Positions 1-5,680 of a DNA stretch of 5,680 bases are shown here, piece by piece. The position numbers and the translations under genes are program-made. The stretch lies in contig QIEB01000671.1 in the NCBI GenBank assembly GCA_003229495.1, positions 1 to 5,680 of the forward strand, read 5' to 3'. The notes beneath the pieces are model-generated. The model was not told the DNA's origin. It did no database searches and saw only the letters and a program-made list of their open reading frames with translations. The DNA comes from Flammeovirgaceae bacterium (GTDB taxonomy: Bacteria; Bacteroidota; Bacteroidia; Cytophagales; Cyclobacteriaceae). Numbering within the stretch: the first letter of the stretch is position 1; each line of letters starts with the position of its first letter.

Positions 1-1
1 T

Positions 2-523
2 ACCCGTCCTGCTCAAAGACCCGCTAATGCCGCCAGACCAGTTACCCGACCGTCCCAACAACCTTCGACAGCAGTAAGACCTGCTACCCGACCGTCCCAA
101 CAACCTTCGACAGCAGTAAGACCTGCTACCCAACCGTCCCAACAACCTTCGACAGCAGTAAGACCTGCTACCCAACCGTCCCAACAACCTTCGACAGCAG
201 TAAGACCTGCTACGCAACCGTCCCAACAACCTTCGACAGCAGTAAGACCTGGGACTTCCGATGCAGCGAGACCTAAGCCCACAACCCGACAGAATAATGT
301 GTATTCTGACCGCAATGGCAATATTTACCGCCAGAACCAGGGTAACTGGCAACAACGCAACAGCGGCTCCTGGCAAAAATCAGGTAATAGTTCTGTCCCT
401 AAATCTGTAAACCAATCCTACCAAAACCGTAATAGGGGGCAACAACGGGTTCAGTCATACCAGCGGTCAGCACCTGCAAGAGGAGCTCATAGAGGTGGAG
501 GGGGCGGCAGAAGAGGTAGGTAA
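2..523 (+). CDS. Repeat-rich Pro/Gln/Arg protein, 5'-truncated (C-terminal 173 residues)
   Basis: The frame is open from the left edge to the TAA at 521-523, so the true start lies outside the window. The visible part has three zones. First is a short Ala/Arg/Pro lead-in. Second come five tandem 14-residue units (TRPSQQPSTAVRPA or TQPSQQPSTAVRPA). Third is a polar C-terminal region with Tyr/Trp-spaced motifs (VYSDRNGNIYRQ, then GNWQQ and GSWQK), ending in a basic Gly/Arg tail (GGGGGRRGR). There are no Cys residues and no membrane segment in the visible part. The YSDRNGNIYR...W.QR pattern resembles C-terminal ends of uncharacterised Bacteroidota proteins, but I cannot assign a family or function. 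The repeats look like a flexible, disordered linker. The first Met in this frame is not the real start, because the repeat coding upstream is in the same frame without a stop. It converges on the CotH gene with only 33 bp between the stops. Confidence 0.8.
   Translation, partial: TRPAQRPANAARPVTRPSQQPSTAVRPATRPSQQPSTAVRPATQPSQQPSTAVRPATQPSQQPSTAVRPATQPSQQPSTAVRPGTSDAARPKPTTRQNNVYSDRNGNIYRQNQGNWQQRNSGSWQKSGNSSVPKSVNQSYQNRNRGQQRVQSYQRSAPARGAHRGGGGGRRGR
44..253 (+). repeat. Five-copy 42-bp in-frame tandem repeat
   Basis: Units start at 44, 86, 128, 170 and 212. Each is 42 bp, or 14 codons, so copy-number change keeps the frame. Copies differ almost only in the first two codons: ACC CGA in copies 1-2, ACC CAA in copies 3-4 and ACG CAA in copy 5. 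The last codon of copy 5 is GGG instead of GCT. Synonymous positions are otherwise identical, which points to recent duplication or continuing homogenisation rather than old protein-level repeats. Just before the array, AGA CCA GTT looks like a decayed end of a further unit. Confidence 0.95.
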
Positions 524-556
524 TTCTGAAACCAGGAATTGACAATCATTGATATG

Positions 557-2179
557 TCATTCTTTAATTAGAAATCTGGTTACCGGTTTTCCTGAATTTT
601 GAATACGGACAAGATATACACCAGATGCATAACCAGATAAGTCTAGTATTGTTTCTTTTTGTTTTAGCTCCTGATCCCATATTAATGAGCCAGTTATGTT
701 GAATATCCTGATATTTTCTATGATGTGTGGGCTTTTTATGGTAACGGTATTAAAGGAAGGATTGGGGAATAGTTCAATACTGCTCTCAAATTCCGGATCT
801 GTAGCAGTTACTAACTGCAGGTTAGAAATGGCTTGATCCAACCATTCAAGGCGTTTGGTTACCCAGGATTTTAGGAAATTGACGTCTTTTGCGTAGGAGC
901 CACCCACAAAAGCATTTGGCCAGATGTAATTGTCTACCTCTGGCCATCTTACCCTGTTTCGCAATTGTGGCTGTTCAAGAAGATTTACCTGATCGTCGAT
1001 AAAGACCAAAATACTATCTGTTTTATAGGCGCCGGACCGTAATTCTACCCATCTGGCTGTTAGATCATTAACAAATCCCTCATCTTGCAATAATCGGTTC
1101 CACCAGAACGGTATTAACCAAAAGTCGTTATTACAAATTTTATTGAAATCCCAGGCCCACCCGGTAGTTTCCCATCCGTCACAATAATCTGCATTGCCAA
1201 AGGCCAGGTTGAAGTCCCATGGCGGGCCAATTTTCAATCTGCCGTCTTTACTGTCCCGGTCTTTGTGAAGAAAAGTGCTCAAGCGATAACCGTCTACATT
1301 ACGGGTGATCTCATTTAAAATGGCAAAGTCTATGAAAGAGCTAATATCTATGAATCCACGGTATCCGGAAACCGGGTCTCTAAAATTACCGGCTGCCAAT
1401 GCCTGCTCAAAAGCATCCAGGTAGCTTTCAATATAAGCTTTTTGAGGGCCTGATATTTCACTTCCTTTGGGGTAGTCGTATTGAAAGAAAATTACCTGAT
1501 CAGTTCTCGATCGCAACTGCGGTAGAAACCTGGACTCAAATCCCGCACCACTGTTAGATCCATCAAATTTGTCTAATTTAACTATGTACCCACCGGTGAT
1601 CTCATCGCCGGAGTTGTCGTCTTTTTTTAACCTGCTGATGTCAACCCGGTCGCCATCCCTTTTCACTTTTTCCATCATCACATATACCCCCCTGTAGTCC
1701 CCGTTAATCACCAATTCACACCATCTTGTGGCCGAACCATAGCGGCCGGTTGCTTCCCATAAACGGAAAGCCAAAACATTTCGGATAAGGCTTTTATCTG
1801 AATAAGGACCGTGAAGCACCCAATCTTCCTCTTTGCCCATTCCTAGAATAACTGATGATGAATCGGTACCGTCCGTATCTTTTAACTCGATCCCATAACC
1901 TTTCTTGTCAAAGAGGAACTGGCTGCTGGAGCCCCGAAGCTCAATACCGATATCACCATCCCAATCATTAAAAGGTCCGGTAACTTGATTGATGCCGCTG
2001 GGATTATTAACGATACCCATAAAGGCTGAAACCTTGGGCTCATTTACAATTTTATTACCCCTGGTATCGATCACCACAATGGGCAAATTAGAACTCGTTA
2101 GTTCTTGAGCACACAATTTGCCAAAGAAGGTAATAAGTAAAAATATAAATAAATATCTCCTCATAATGCCACTTGGCAT
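557..2179 (-). CDS. CotH kinase family protein with T9SS type A sorting domain
   Basis: A 540-residue secreted protein. Residues 1-24 form a signal peptide: basic RR at 7-8, hydrophobic core about 9-20, likely cut after LCA at 24. Residues about 75-445 match the CotH kinase family: an RGSSS segment with KKGYGIEL (81-99), GPYSDKSLIRN (124-134), GVYVMMEKVKRDGDRVDI (164-181) and PWDFNLAFGN (320-329). The Asp of the last motif is the likely metal-binding residue, and NEITRNVDGY (289-298) the likely catalytic-loop region, by analogy with the family. Residues about 466-540 form a type A T9SS sorting domain, with ELFPNPS at the start, GSLIWDQEL and ASGVYLVRI strands, and a final RFLIKE. CotH proteins are atypical protein kinases; this one should be exported by Sec and then moved to the cell surface or medium by T9SS. 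Its substrate is unknown. An alternative start at Met6 (codon 2162-2164) gives a more typical signal peptide beginning MRRYLF; neither start has a clear Shine-Dalgarno. Confidence 0.93.
   Translation of the reverse strand: MPSGIMRRYLFIFLLITFFGKLCAQELTSSNLPIVVIDTRGNKIVNEPKVSAFMGIVNNPSGINQVTGPFNDWDGDIGIELRGSSSQFLFDKKGYGIELKDTDGTDSSSVILGMGKEEDWVLHGPYSDKSLIRNVLAFRLWEATGRYGSATRWCELVINGDYRGVYVMMEKVKRDGDRVDISRLKKDDNSGDEITGGYIVKLDKFDGSNSGAGFESRFLPQLRSRTDQVIFFQYDYPKGSEISGPQKAYIESYLDAFEQALAAGNFRDPVSGYRGFIDISSFIDFAILNEITRNVDGYRLSTFLHKDRDSKDGRLKIGPPWDFNLAFGNADYCDGWETTGWAWDFNKICNNDFWLIPFWWNRLLQDEGFVNDLTARWVELRSGAYKTDSILVFIDDQVNLLEQPQLRNRVRWPEVDNYIWPNAFVGGSYAKDVNFLKSWVTKRLEWLDQAISNLQLVTATDPEFESSIELFPNPSFNTVTIKSPHIIENIRIFNITGSLIWDQELKQKETILDLSGYASGVYLVRIQNSGKPVTRFLIKE
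2166..2179 (-). other. Short hairpin spanning the first CotH start codon
   Basis: Read on the minus strand this is ATGCCAAGTGGCAT: 6-bp arms around two bases, or realistically a 5-bp stem with a 4-base loop. It begins with the upstream candidate ATG and ends one base before the Met6 ATG. If Met1 is used, the start codon lies in the stem; if Met6 is used, the hairpin directly precedes the start. A chance palindrome of this size is quite possible. Confidence 0.3.
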
Positions 2180-2271
2180 GAATATCCGATAAAATAATGA
2201 ATGGGTCCCGTACCCATAATTAATATTTCCTGTAAATTAGCATCTGATTAATAATTCAATATCAATCAAAT
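2180..2271. promoter_or_regulatory. Divergent intergenic promoter region (CotH / DUF4956 operon)
   Basis: This 92-bp AT-rich gap separates two divergently transcribed genes, so it should contain both promoters. I found no exact match to the Bacteroidota consensus (TTTG near -33, TAnnTTTG near -7) on either strand. The nearest is TAATTTAC on the minus strand (about 2229-2236), with no well-spaced upstream TTTG. Neither start has a Shine-Dalgarno; both leaders are A/T-rich, as is normal in this phylum. Confidence 0.6.
2201..2217. promoter_or_regulatory. Perfect dyad, possible operator or leader hairpin
   Basis: ATGGGT-cccgt-ACCCAT is a perfect inverted repeat with 6-bp arms and a 5-base centre. 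It is the only GC-rich element in an otherwise AT-rich divergent intergenic region. It sits 21 bp from the upstream CotH start codon and 54 bp from the DUF4956 start. It could be a repressor or activator site serving both genes, or a hairpin in the CotH mRNA leader. There is no following T-tract, so an intrinsic terminator is unlikely. Confidence 0.35.
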
Positions 2272-2943
2272 ATGTTTGATAGCTTTCTGGAGGGCGCTAA
2301 ATATTACAAATACCCCTCTATTGAGGTGGCAATTTACTCATTAATACTGGCACTGATCCTAAGTGCCGCTATTGCTTTCACCTACAAAATCACTTTTAGA
2401 GGCCATAAGTTTCCTTACCATATGTTCCAGGCAATGATACTAAGCGCCATTGTAACTTCAATGATCATGATGGCCATTGGAAACAACATTGCCATTGGAA
2501 TTGGTATTATTGGTGTAGTTGCTATTATAAGGTTTAGGACACGTTTTAGAAATACCCGCAACATTATTTTTCTTTTTGCCGCTTTATCCACGGGGATTGC
2601 TACCGGCGTTTATGGATATGCGATAGCCCTGTCAGGCACCGTGATGTTTTGCCTTACCGCTATTCTGCTATATTATTCCCCTTATGGAAGAAGTCCAGGT
2701 TCCATAAGCAGGGTCAATTTTTTACTGGTTGAGGGTCAAGACTTTGATTCTGTATTCAATACCCTGAAGAATTTTACATTCAATGAATCTTTGGTGGAAG
2801 TGCGAATTCGTGAAGATGGCACTCGTTATGATTATCACTGCGAGATCAAAAGCCCGTACAATTGGAAAGATGTGCAAAGTGCCTTGAAAAATAAGGTCCA
2901 AGACCTGCGAATTCAAAATTTGAGCAGAGAGGAGGTAGTTTGA
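2272..2943 (+). CDS. DUF4956 domain-containing inner-membrane protein
   Basis: A 223-residue membrane protein of ordinary length for the DUF4956 family, first gene of the operon. Predicted membrane segments lie at about 18-38, 50-69, 71-87, 98-118 and 120-136. Between segments 3 and 4 is the family's hallmark basic stretch IIRFRTRFRNTRNIIFLF (85-102), followed by a Gly-rich helix (LSTGIATGVYGYAIAL). A soluble C-terminal domain follows (about 147-223), with an apparent beta-alpha-beta-beta-alpha-beta pattern. Molecular function is not established. From family knowledge, DUF4956 genes often neighbour VTC-type polyphosphate polymerases and CotH kinases; the CotH next door fits this. The Gly-rich helix, basic loop, Gly-rich helix and small C-terminal domain also recall the MgtC/SapB layout, which is inference only. 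The ATG at 2272 has no Shine-Dalgarno but precedes the first hydrophobic segment properly. The stop overlaps the next start by 4 bp. Confidence 0.9.
   Translation: MFDSFLEGAKYYKYPSIEVAIYSLILALILSAAIAFTYKITFRGHKFPYHMFQAMILSAIVTSMIMMAIGNNIAIGIGIIGVVAIIRFRTRFRNTRNIIFLFAALSTGIATGVYGYAIALSGTVMFCLTAILLYYSPYGRSPGSISRVNFLLVEGQDFDSVFNTLKNFTFNESLVEVRIREDGTRYDYHCEIKSPYNWKDVQSALKNKVQDLRIQNLSREEVV
2930..2935 (+). promoter_or_regulatory. Strong Shine-Dalgarno AGGAGG for the adaptor gene
   Basis: AGGAGG lies inside the last codons of the DUF4956 gene, four bases before the TTG start at 2940. It is the only full-consensus Shine-Dalgarno at a gene start in the window. It supports the unusual TTG start and suggests re-initiation by ribosomes ending the upstream gene. 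The spacing is slightly short for TTG. Confidence 0.7.
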
Positions 2944-3941
2944 TTAAAGATCATTTATTTCATATTGTAATACTTCTATTAGCTGTGACAATGGCTATCA
3001 TATCAATTTCTTACAAAGACAACACGGAGGCCATGGTTGCGGTTGTTGAACCTCAGGTAACTGCAATAAGCTATCGAAAAGCTGTGATAGTAGAGAAAAT
3101 CCATGTAATTCCAGGACAAGAAGTTCAGAATGGTCAGCTAATCATTGAAGTGATCAGACCTGATCTCCACCTTGATCTGGAGAAGTTGGCCACTGAGCTT
3201 TCAAGAGTCGAGATTGAACTTGAAACCTTAAAATCACAATACCACCAACAAAAGGAACTGGCTAAAATTGAGTATGAAAGTGAGCACTACCAGTTAAAAT
3301 CTAAAATTGAGCAAGAACAAATGGCAATCGAACAGAACAAAAGATTGGTAGCAGGCTTGGATGAATTAACCGAACAAAATTTACAGAATGATTCAATTGG
3401 TGAAATGCAGGTTCAAGTATTGGAAAACCAATTAAAAAACTTGGAGGCCCGATACCGTCAAGATCAGGAACGTGAAAGTATCCAATATCAAAAGAACCAG
3501 GCCATTCAGGAAAAGCAATTGGTTTTGGCATCTAAAGAGCTGGCAGCCACTCAGATTGAGACAGATGAGTTGGTACGGTACGCCTTGGGCCCGGGCACAG
3601 TAGGAGCCGTTGATGTTCGGTTAGGTGAGCTGATTCCTCCATTTCAAACCTTGATAACAATATATGAGTCCCAGCCATCTATGATAAGAGCATTTATGAA
3701 CGAGGAGATATCATATGAGGTAGAAGTAGGGGACCAGGTTTGGGTGGAATCTGAAAACAGACTTTACAAGGTTTCGGGAAAAGTAGTTGAAATTGGTTCT
3801 AGAATAACTTCATTTCCCAAGAAAATTAATTCCAACCCACTCCAGACCCGTTATGGACAGGAAGTGTATGTTCAGATCTCTGAAAATAGTCGCTTTCTCA
3901 ATGGAGAAAAGGTATTTGTTTATCCAGTGGCTTCCCAATGA
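2940..3941 (+). CDS. HlyD-like periplasmic adaptor (membrane fusion protein)
   Basis: A 333-residue protein with periplasmic adaptor architecture. An N-terminal membrane anchor (about 7-24) has no lipobox Cys. The first half of a biotinyl-lipoyl-like domain follows (about 48-72, with the turn VIPGQEVQNGQLI). A long Glu/Gln/Lys-rich helical hairpin runs from about 75 to 208, with its tip near 138-154. The second lipoyl half is at about 211-243 (ALGPGTVGAVDVRLGELIPP), and beta-barrel strands at about 246-333. Such proteins bridge an inner-membrane component to a TolC-type channel through the hairpin tip. The start is TTG at 2940: it overlaps the previous stop (TTGA), follows AGGAGG, and retains the anchor, whereas the next ATG (codon 18) would cut it. 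The gene ends in a 4-bp ATGA overlap with the TolC-like gene. No ABC, RND or MFS partner is visible; DUF4956 is the only inner-membrane candidate. High confidence in the family, low in the cargo. Confidence 0.88.
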   Translation: MIKDHLFHIVILLLAVTMAIISISYKDNTEAMVAVVEPQVTAISYRKAVIVEKIHVIPGQEVQNGQLIIEVIRPDLHLDLEKLATELSRVEIELETLKSQYHQQKELAKIEYESEHYQLKSKIEQEQMAIEQNKRLVAGLDELTEQNLQNDSIGEMQVQVLENQLKNLEARYRQDQERESIQYQKNQAIQEKQLVLASKELAATQIETDELVRYALGPGTVGAVDVRLGELIPPFQTLITIYESQPSMIRAFMNEEISYEVEVGDQVWVESENRLYKVSGKVVEIGSRITSFPKKINSNPLQTRYGQEVYVQISENSRFLNGEKVFVYPVASQ

Positions 3942-5155
3942 TGTTCAGGAAACTGGTCATTTGCTATTTTATCAGTTTGACGGCTACCGCTCAAATTAGC
4001 CCTGAGGCTTTCTTATCGGCCGCTGTTTCAGACATTGAATTAGTGGAAATACAGGCAGCACAGGATTTTATGAAAAACAACAAATTCAACTCCCCATGGC
4101 TGAGGGAACTTGAATTCAGAGCAAAATCCAATGATCGAGAAATTGGCCTGGAGGATTATCGCCTCAGGTTTGGATTTATCAACCCTTATGAGATCAGGGC
4201 CAATAAAAACTATCACCAGCAGTTAGATCAAACCATCCAGCTTAGAAAGCAGATGAAGTTGAATGATGTACTCAAAATGAGATACGAACTTCTGATTGAG
4301 CAGGTATATTTGTCATCGCAAATACGTAATGCTGAAGAGTTGGAAGAATTTTACGGTCGATTGCGAGTGTTGGTCTATCAGAATGAAAGAGAAAATTTAA
4401 AGGAAGAGATACTGGATCTGGAAGATCAATTATTTAAACAAAGGTCCAAGTTACACGACTTGGAGCAGAAACTAAAAATTAATCAATACTTAATTAAAGA
4501 AAAACTTGAAGATACTCTATCTATAAATTTAGATATCAGTATGTTAATTTCTATTGAATATATCTTTGAACACTTGAATACACAAGAGGGGACAAATTTA
4601 CAAAGCCAGCTGGCCACCCAGGAAAACAAACTAAGGGAATCCAGATTTACCGTAGAGAAGGCAGAAAGTTATCGGAATATTGGGTTCTTTCAGGCGGAAT
4701 ATGATATAGAACGAGGGGATGAACTGGACGATCAATTGGGATATCGTATTGGAGTTACTATTCCCATCGTTAACCCGGACAAGCCTGATCTTCAACGGGA
4801 TCGGCTGTCAATTGCCGAAAATGAAGCCAAACAAAGGAAACGTCTAAATCAGAATCAGCGAAATCAGGATATTTTGCAGATGGATTTTCAACATATTCAA
4901 AAACAAATGATTTTGCTGGAACAAGAATTGAAGTTCATGACTCAGTTCGAAACTTCGGAAGGTCAGCTCAGCCTGGATCTGGTGCGAAAATCAAAAGAAT
5001 TCCATTCTTTATTGGAAAATCGGAAAATGGGCTTATATACCCTACTCCTAAGCAAGTATATAGATATACTCTATCAAAAAGGTAAATTGGTATCTAGCCC
5101 TATGGTTAACCACATCTCTAAAAATTTGCTTCCATTAACAATCAGTTTGGAATAA
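3938..5155 (+). CDS. TolC-like outer-membrane factor, divergent
   Basis: A 405-residue protein, slightly short for a TolC-family protein. It has a signal peptide (about 1-18, likely cut after TATA before Gln19) with no lipobox Cys. The rest is mainly charged amphipathic helices with two short strand-rich blocks about 190 residues apart: 67-86 (REIGLEDYRLRFGFINPYEI) and 248-280 (ending YRIGVTIPIVNP). Each is followed by a long Gln/Arg/Lys-rich helix. This duplicated helix-strand-helix plan, with the IGVTIPI strand before the helix, is what outer-membrane efflux proteins show. Its place directly after an adaptor gene is the strongest support. The likely role is the outer-membrane exit duct docking on the adaptor. 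Sequence similarity to classical TolC is weak by eye, so a purely periplasmic coiled-coil protein cannot be excluded. ATG at 3938 overlaps the adaptor stop (ATGA); a second ATG follows at 3941. No Shine-Dalgarno is visible, consistent with coupled translation. Confidence 0.68.
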   Translation: MMFRKLVICYFISLTATAQISPEAFLSAAVSDIELVEIQAAQDFMKNNKFNSPWLRELEFRAKSNDREIGLEDYRLRFGFINPYEIRANKNYHQQLDQTIQLRKQMKLNDVLKMRYELLIEQVYLSSQIRNAEELEEFYGRLRVLVYQNERENLKEEILDLEDQLFKQRSKLHDLEQKLKINQYLIKEKLEDTLSINLDISMLISIEYIFEHLNTQEGTNLQSQLATQENKLRESRFTVEKAESYRNIGFFQAEYDIERGDELDDQLGYRIGVTIPIVNPDKPDLQRDRLSIAENEAKQRKRLNQNQRNQDILQMDFQHIQKQMILLEQELKFMTQFETSEGQLSLDLVRKSKEFHSLLENRKMGLYTLLLSKYIDILYQKGKLVSSPMVNHISKNLLPLTISLE

Positions 5156-5170
5156 GACATTAGGATGTAG

Positions 5171-5680
5171 ATGCGAGTATTATTGATATGTACTTTTTTA
5201 GCCTTCTTAACGCCAATTGTGGCAGTTGCTCAGGAGGATAAGAATGATTTCCAAACCTGGATGGACTTCACCACATTTAGGTTTGTATCAAACCGGTCTG
5301 CAGTTGGAGGTGATGCAGGAATTAGAGGACTGCTTTCTTCCAAAGGATGGACTCAATTGTATATACGACCAACTTTCCGTTTTCAGTATCACAGCCTTGA
5401 TCTGGCAGGCGGGATTGGGCTGTTCCAAACCTACAACAAAGACATCAGTAATTTAACTGAAATACGTCTGTTTCAACAAGCTACACTGCATTGGCCTACC
5501 ACACATCTAATCAAATTCAGTCATCGGATACGTTTTGAGCAAAGATTCTTTAACTACAGTGATCCCAGTGTAGGGGATCTTGAGGATGATTTTTCCAGCC
5601 GGTTCAGGTATCAATTGATGCTTAGAAGCAAAGACATAAATATTTTCAATCAAAAGATTTATTTTAAAGCAGCTGTCGAA
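5171..5680 (+). CDS. DUF2490-type outer-membrane beta-barrel protein, 3'-truncated
   Basis: The frame is open from ATG 5171 to the right edge (170 residues, no stop), so the C-terminus lies outside the window. A clear signal peptide (MRVLLICTFLAFLTPIVAVA, likely cut before Gln21) is followed by alternating hydrophobic/aromatic strands typical of an outer-membrane barrel: YIRPTFRFQYH (64-74), LAGGIGLFQTY (78-88), LIKFSHRIRFEQRFF (113-127) and SSRFRYQLMLR (142-152). The HRIRFEQRF and RFRYQL motifs resemble DUF2490 proteins, which are usually about 220-250 residues, so roughly 70 percent is present. Function of that family is not established. A weak AGGA at 5162-5165 precedes the start, and an earlier ATG at 5165 is followed at once by TAG. 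The 15-bp gap after the TolC-like stop makes it the fourth gene of the same operon. It may be an accessory barrel of the export apparatus; that is inference. Confidence 0.8.
   Translation, partial: MRVLLICTFLAFLTPIVAVAQEDKNDFQTWMDFTTFRFVSNRSAVGGDAGIRGLLSSKGWTQLYIRPTFRFQYHSLDLAGGIGLFQTYNKDISNLTEIRLFQQATLHWPTTHLIKFSHRIRFEQRFFNYSDPSVGDLEDDFSSRFRYQLMLRSKDINIFNQKIYFKAAVE

Noticed and set aside
44..253. CRISPR array
   Set aside because: The repeats are directly contiguous with no unique spacers and are an in-frame part of a coding sequence.
13..321. Minus-strand open frame of 102 residues with a repeated Gly/Trp/Cys unit
   Set aside because: It is the reverse-strand shadow of the 42-bp repeat array. 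The plus frame is open from the edge, continues into a structured C-terminus and ends in a normal stop.
522..559. Possible terminator between the convergent genes: AATTCT/GGAATT (522-540) and TGACA/TGTCA (540-559) inverted repeats
   Set aside because: Stems are only 5-6 bp, AT-rich and without an adjacent T-tract, so an intrinsic terminator cannot be supported.
2722..2916. Minus-strand open frame inside the DUF4956 gene
   Set aside because: It lies wholly within a well-supported gene on the other strand and shows no recognisable domain.
3301..3531. Minus-strand open frame inside the adaptor gene
   Set aside because: It is antisense to the coiled-coil coding region and its composition is that of a shadow frame.
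5217..5456. Plus-strand 79-residue open frame
   Set aside because: It is out of frame with the barrel gene starting at 5171, which has a signal peptide and barrel strands and runs unbroken to the window edge.

Overview
The window most likely comes from a member of the Bacteroidota, probably a Cytophagales-type lineage. The main evidence is a secreted protein ending in a type IX secretion (T9SS) type A sorting domain, a DUF4956 membrane protein, and a DUF2490-type outer-membrane barrel. Most starts also lack a Shine-Dalgarno sequence and have AT-rich leaders, as is usual in this phylum. Family names here come from recognising motifs by eye, not from a database search.

Layout: (1) Positions 2-523, + strand, hold the 3' end of a gene for a Pro/Gln/Arg-rich protein carrying five near-identical 42-bp tandem repeats. 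(2) Positions 557-2179, - strand, hold a CotH-kinase-family protein with a signal peptide and a C-terminal T9SS sorting domain; it converges on the repeat gene. (3) A 92-bp AT-rich intergenic region (2180-2271) separates CotH from a divergent + strand operon and contains a perfect 6-bp-arm dyad. (4) The operon runs to the window edge: a DUF4956 inner-membrane protein (2272-2943), an HlyD-like periplasmic adaptor (2940-3941), a TolC-like outer-membrane factor (3938-5155), and a 3'-truncated DUF2490-type barrel (5171-5680 and beyond). The first three genes overlap by 4 bp each and the fourth follows after 15 bp, so they are almost certainly co-transcribed and translationally coupled.

How they may work together: adaptor plus TolC-like protein is the periplasmic and outer-membrane part of a tripartite export machine, but no ABC, RND or MFS pump is present. 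The inner-membrane slot is filled by DUF4956, a family known to me from neighbourhoods with CotH kinases and VTC-type polyphosphate polymerases. My leading hypothesis is a trans-envelope conduit built on DUF4956, linked to a surface-secreted CotH kinase. A VTC-like or other partner could lie just beyond the right edge. The gene families are recognisable; the assembly and its function are inference.
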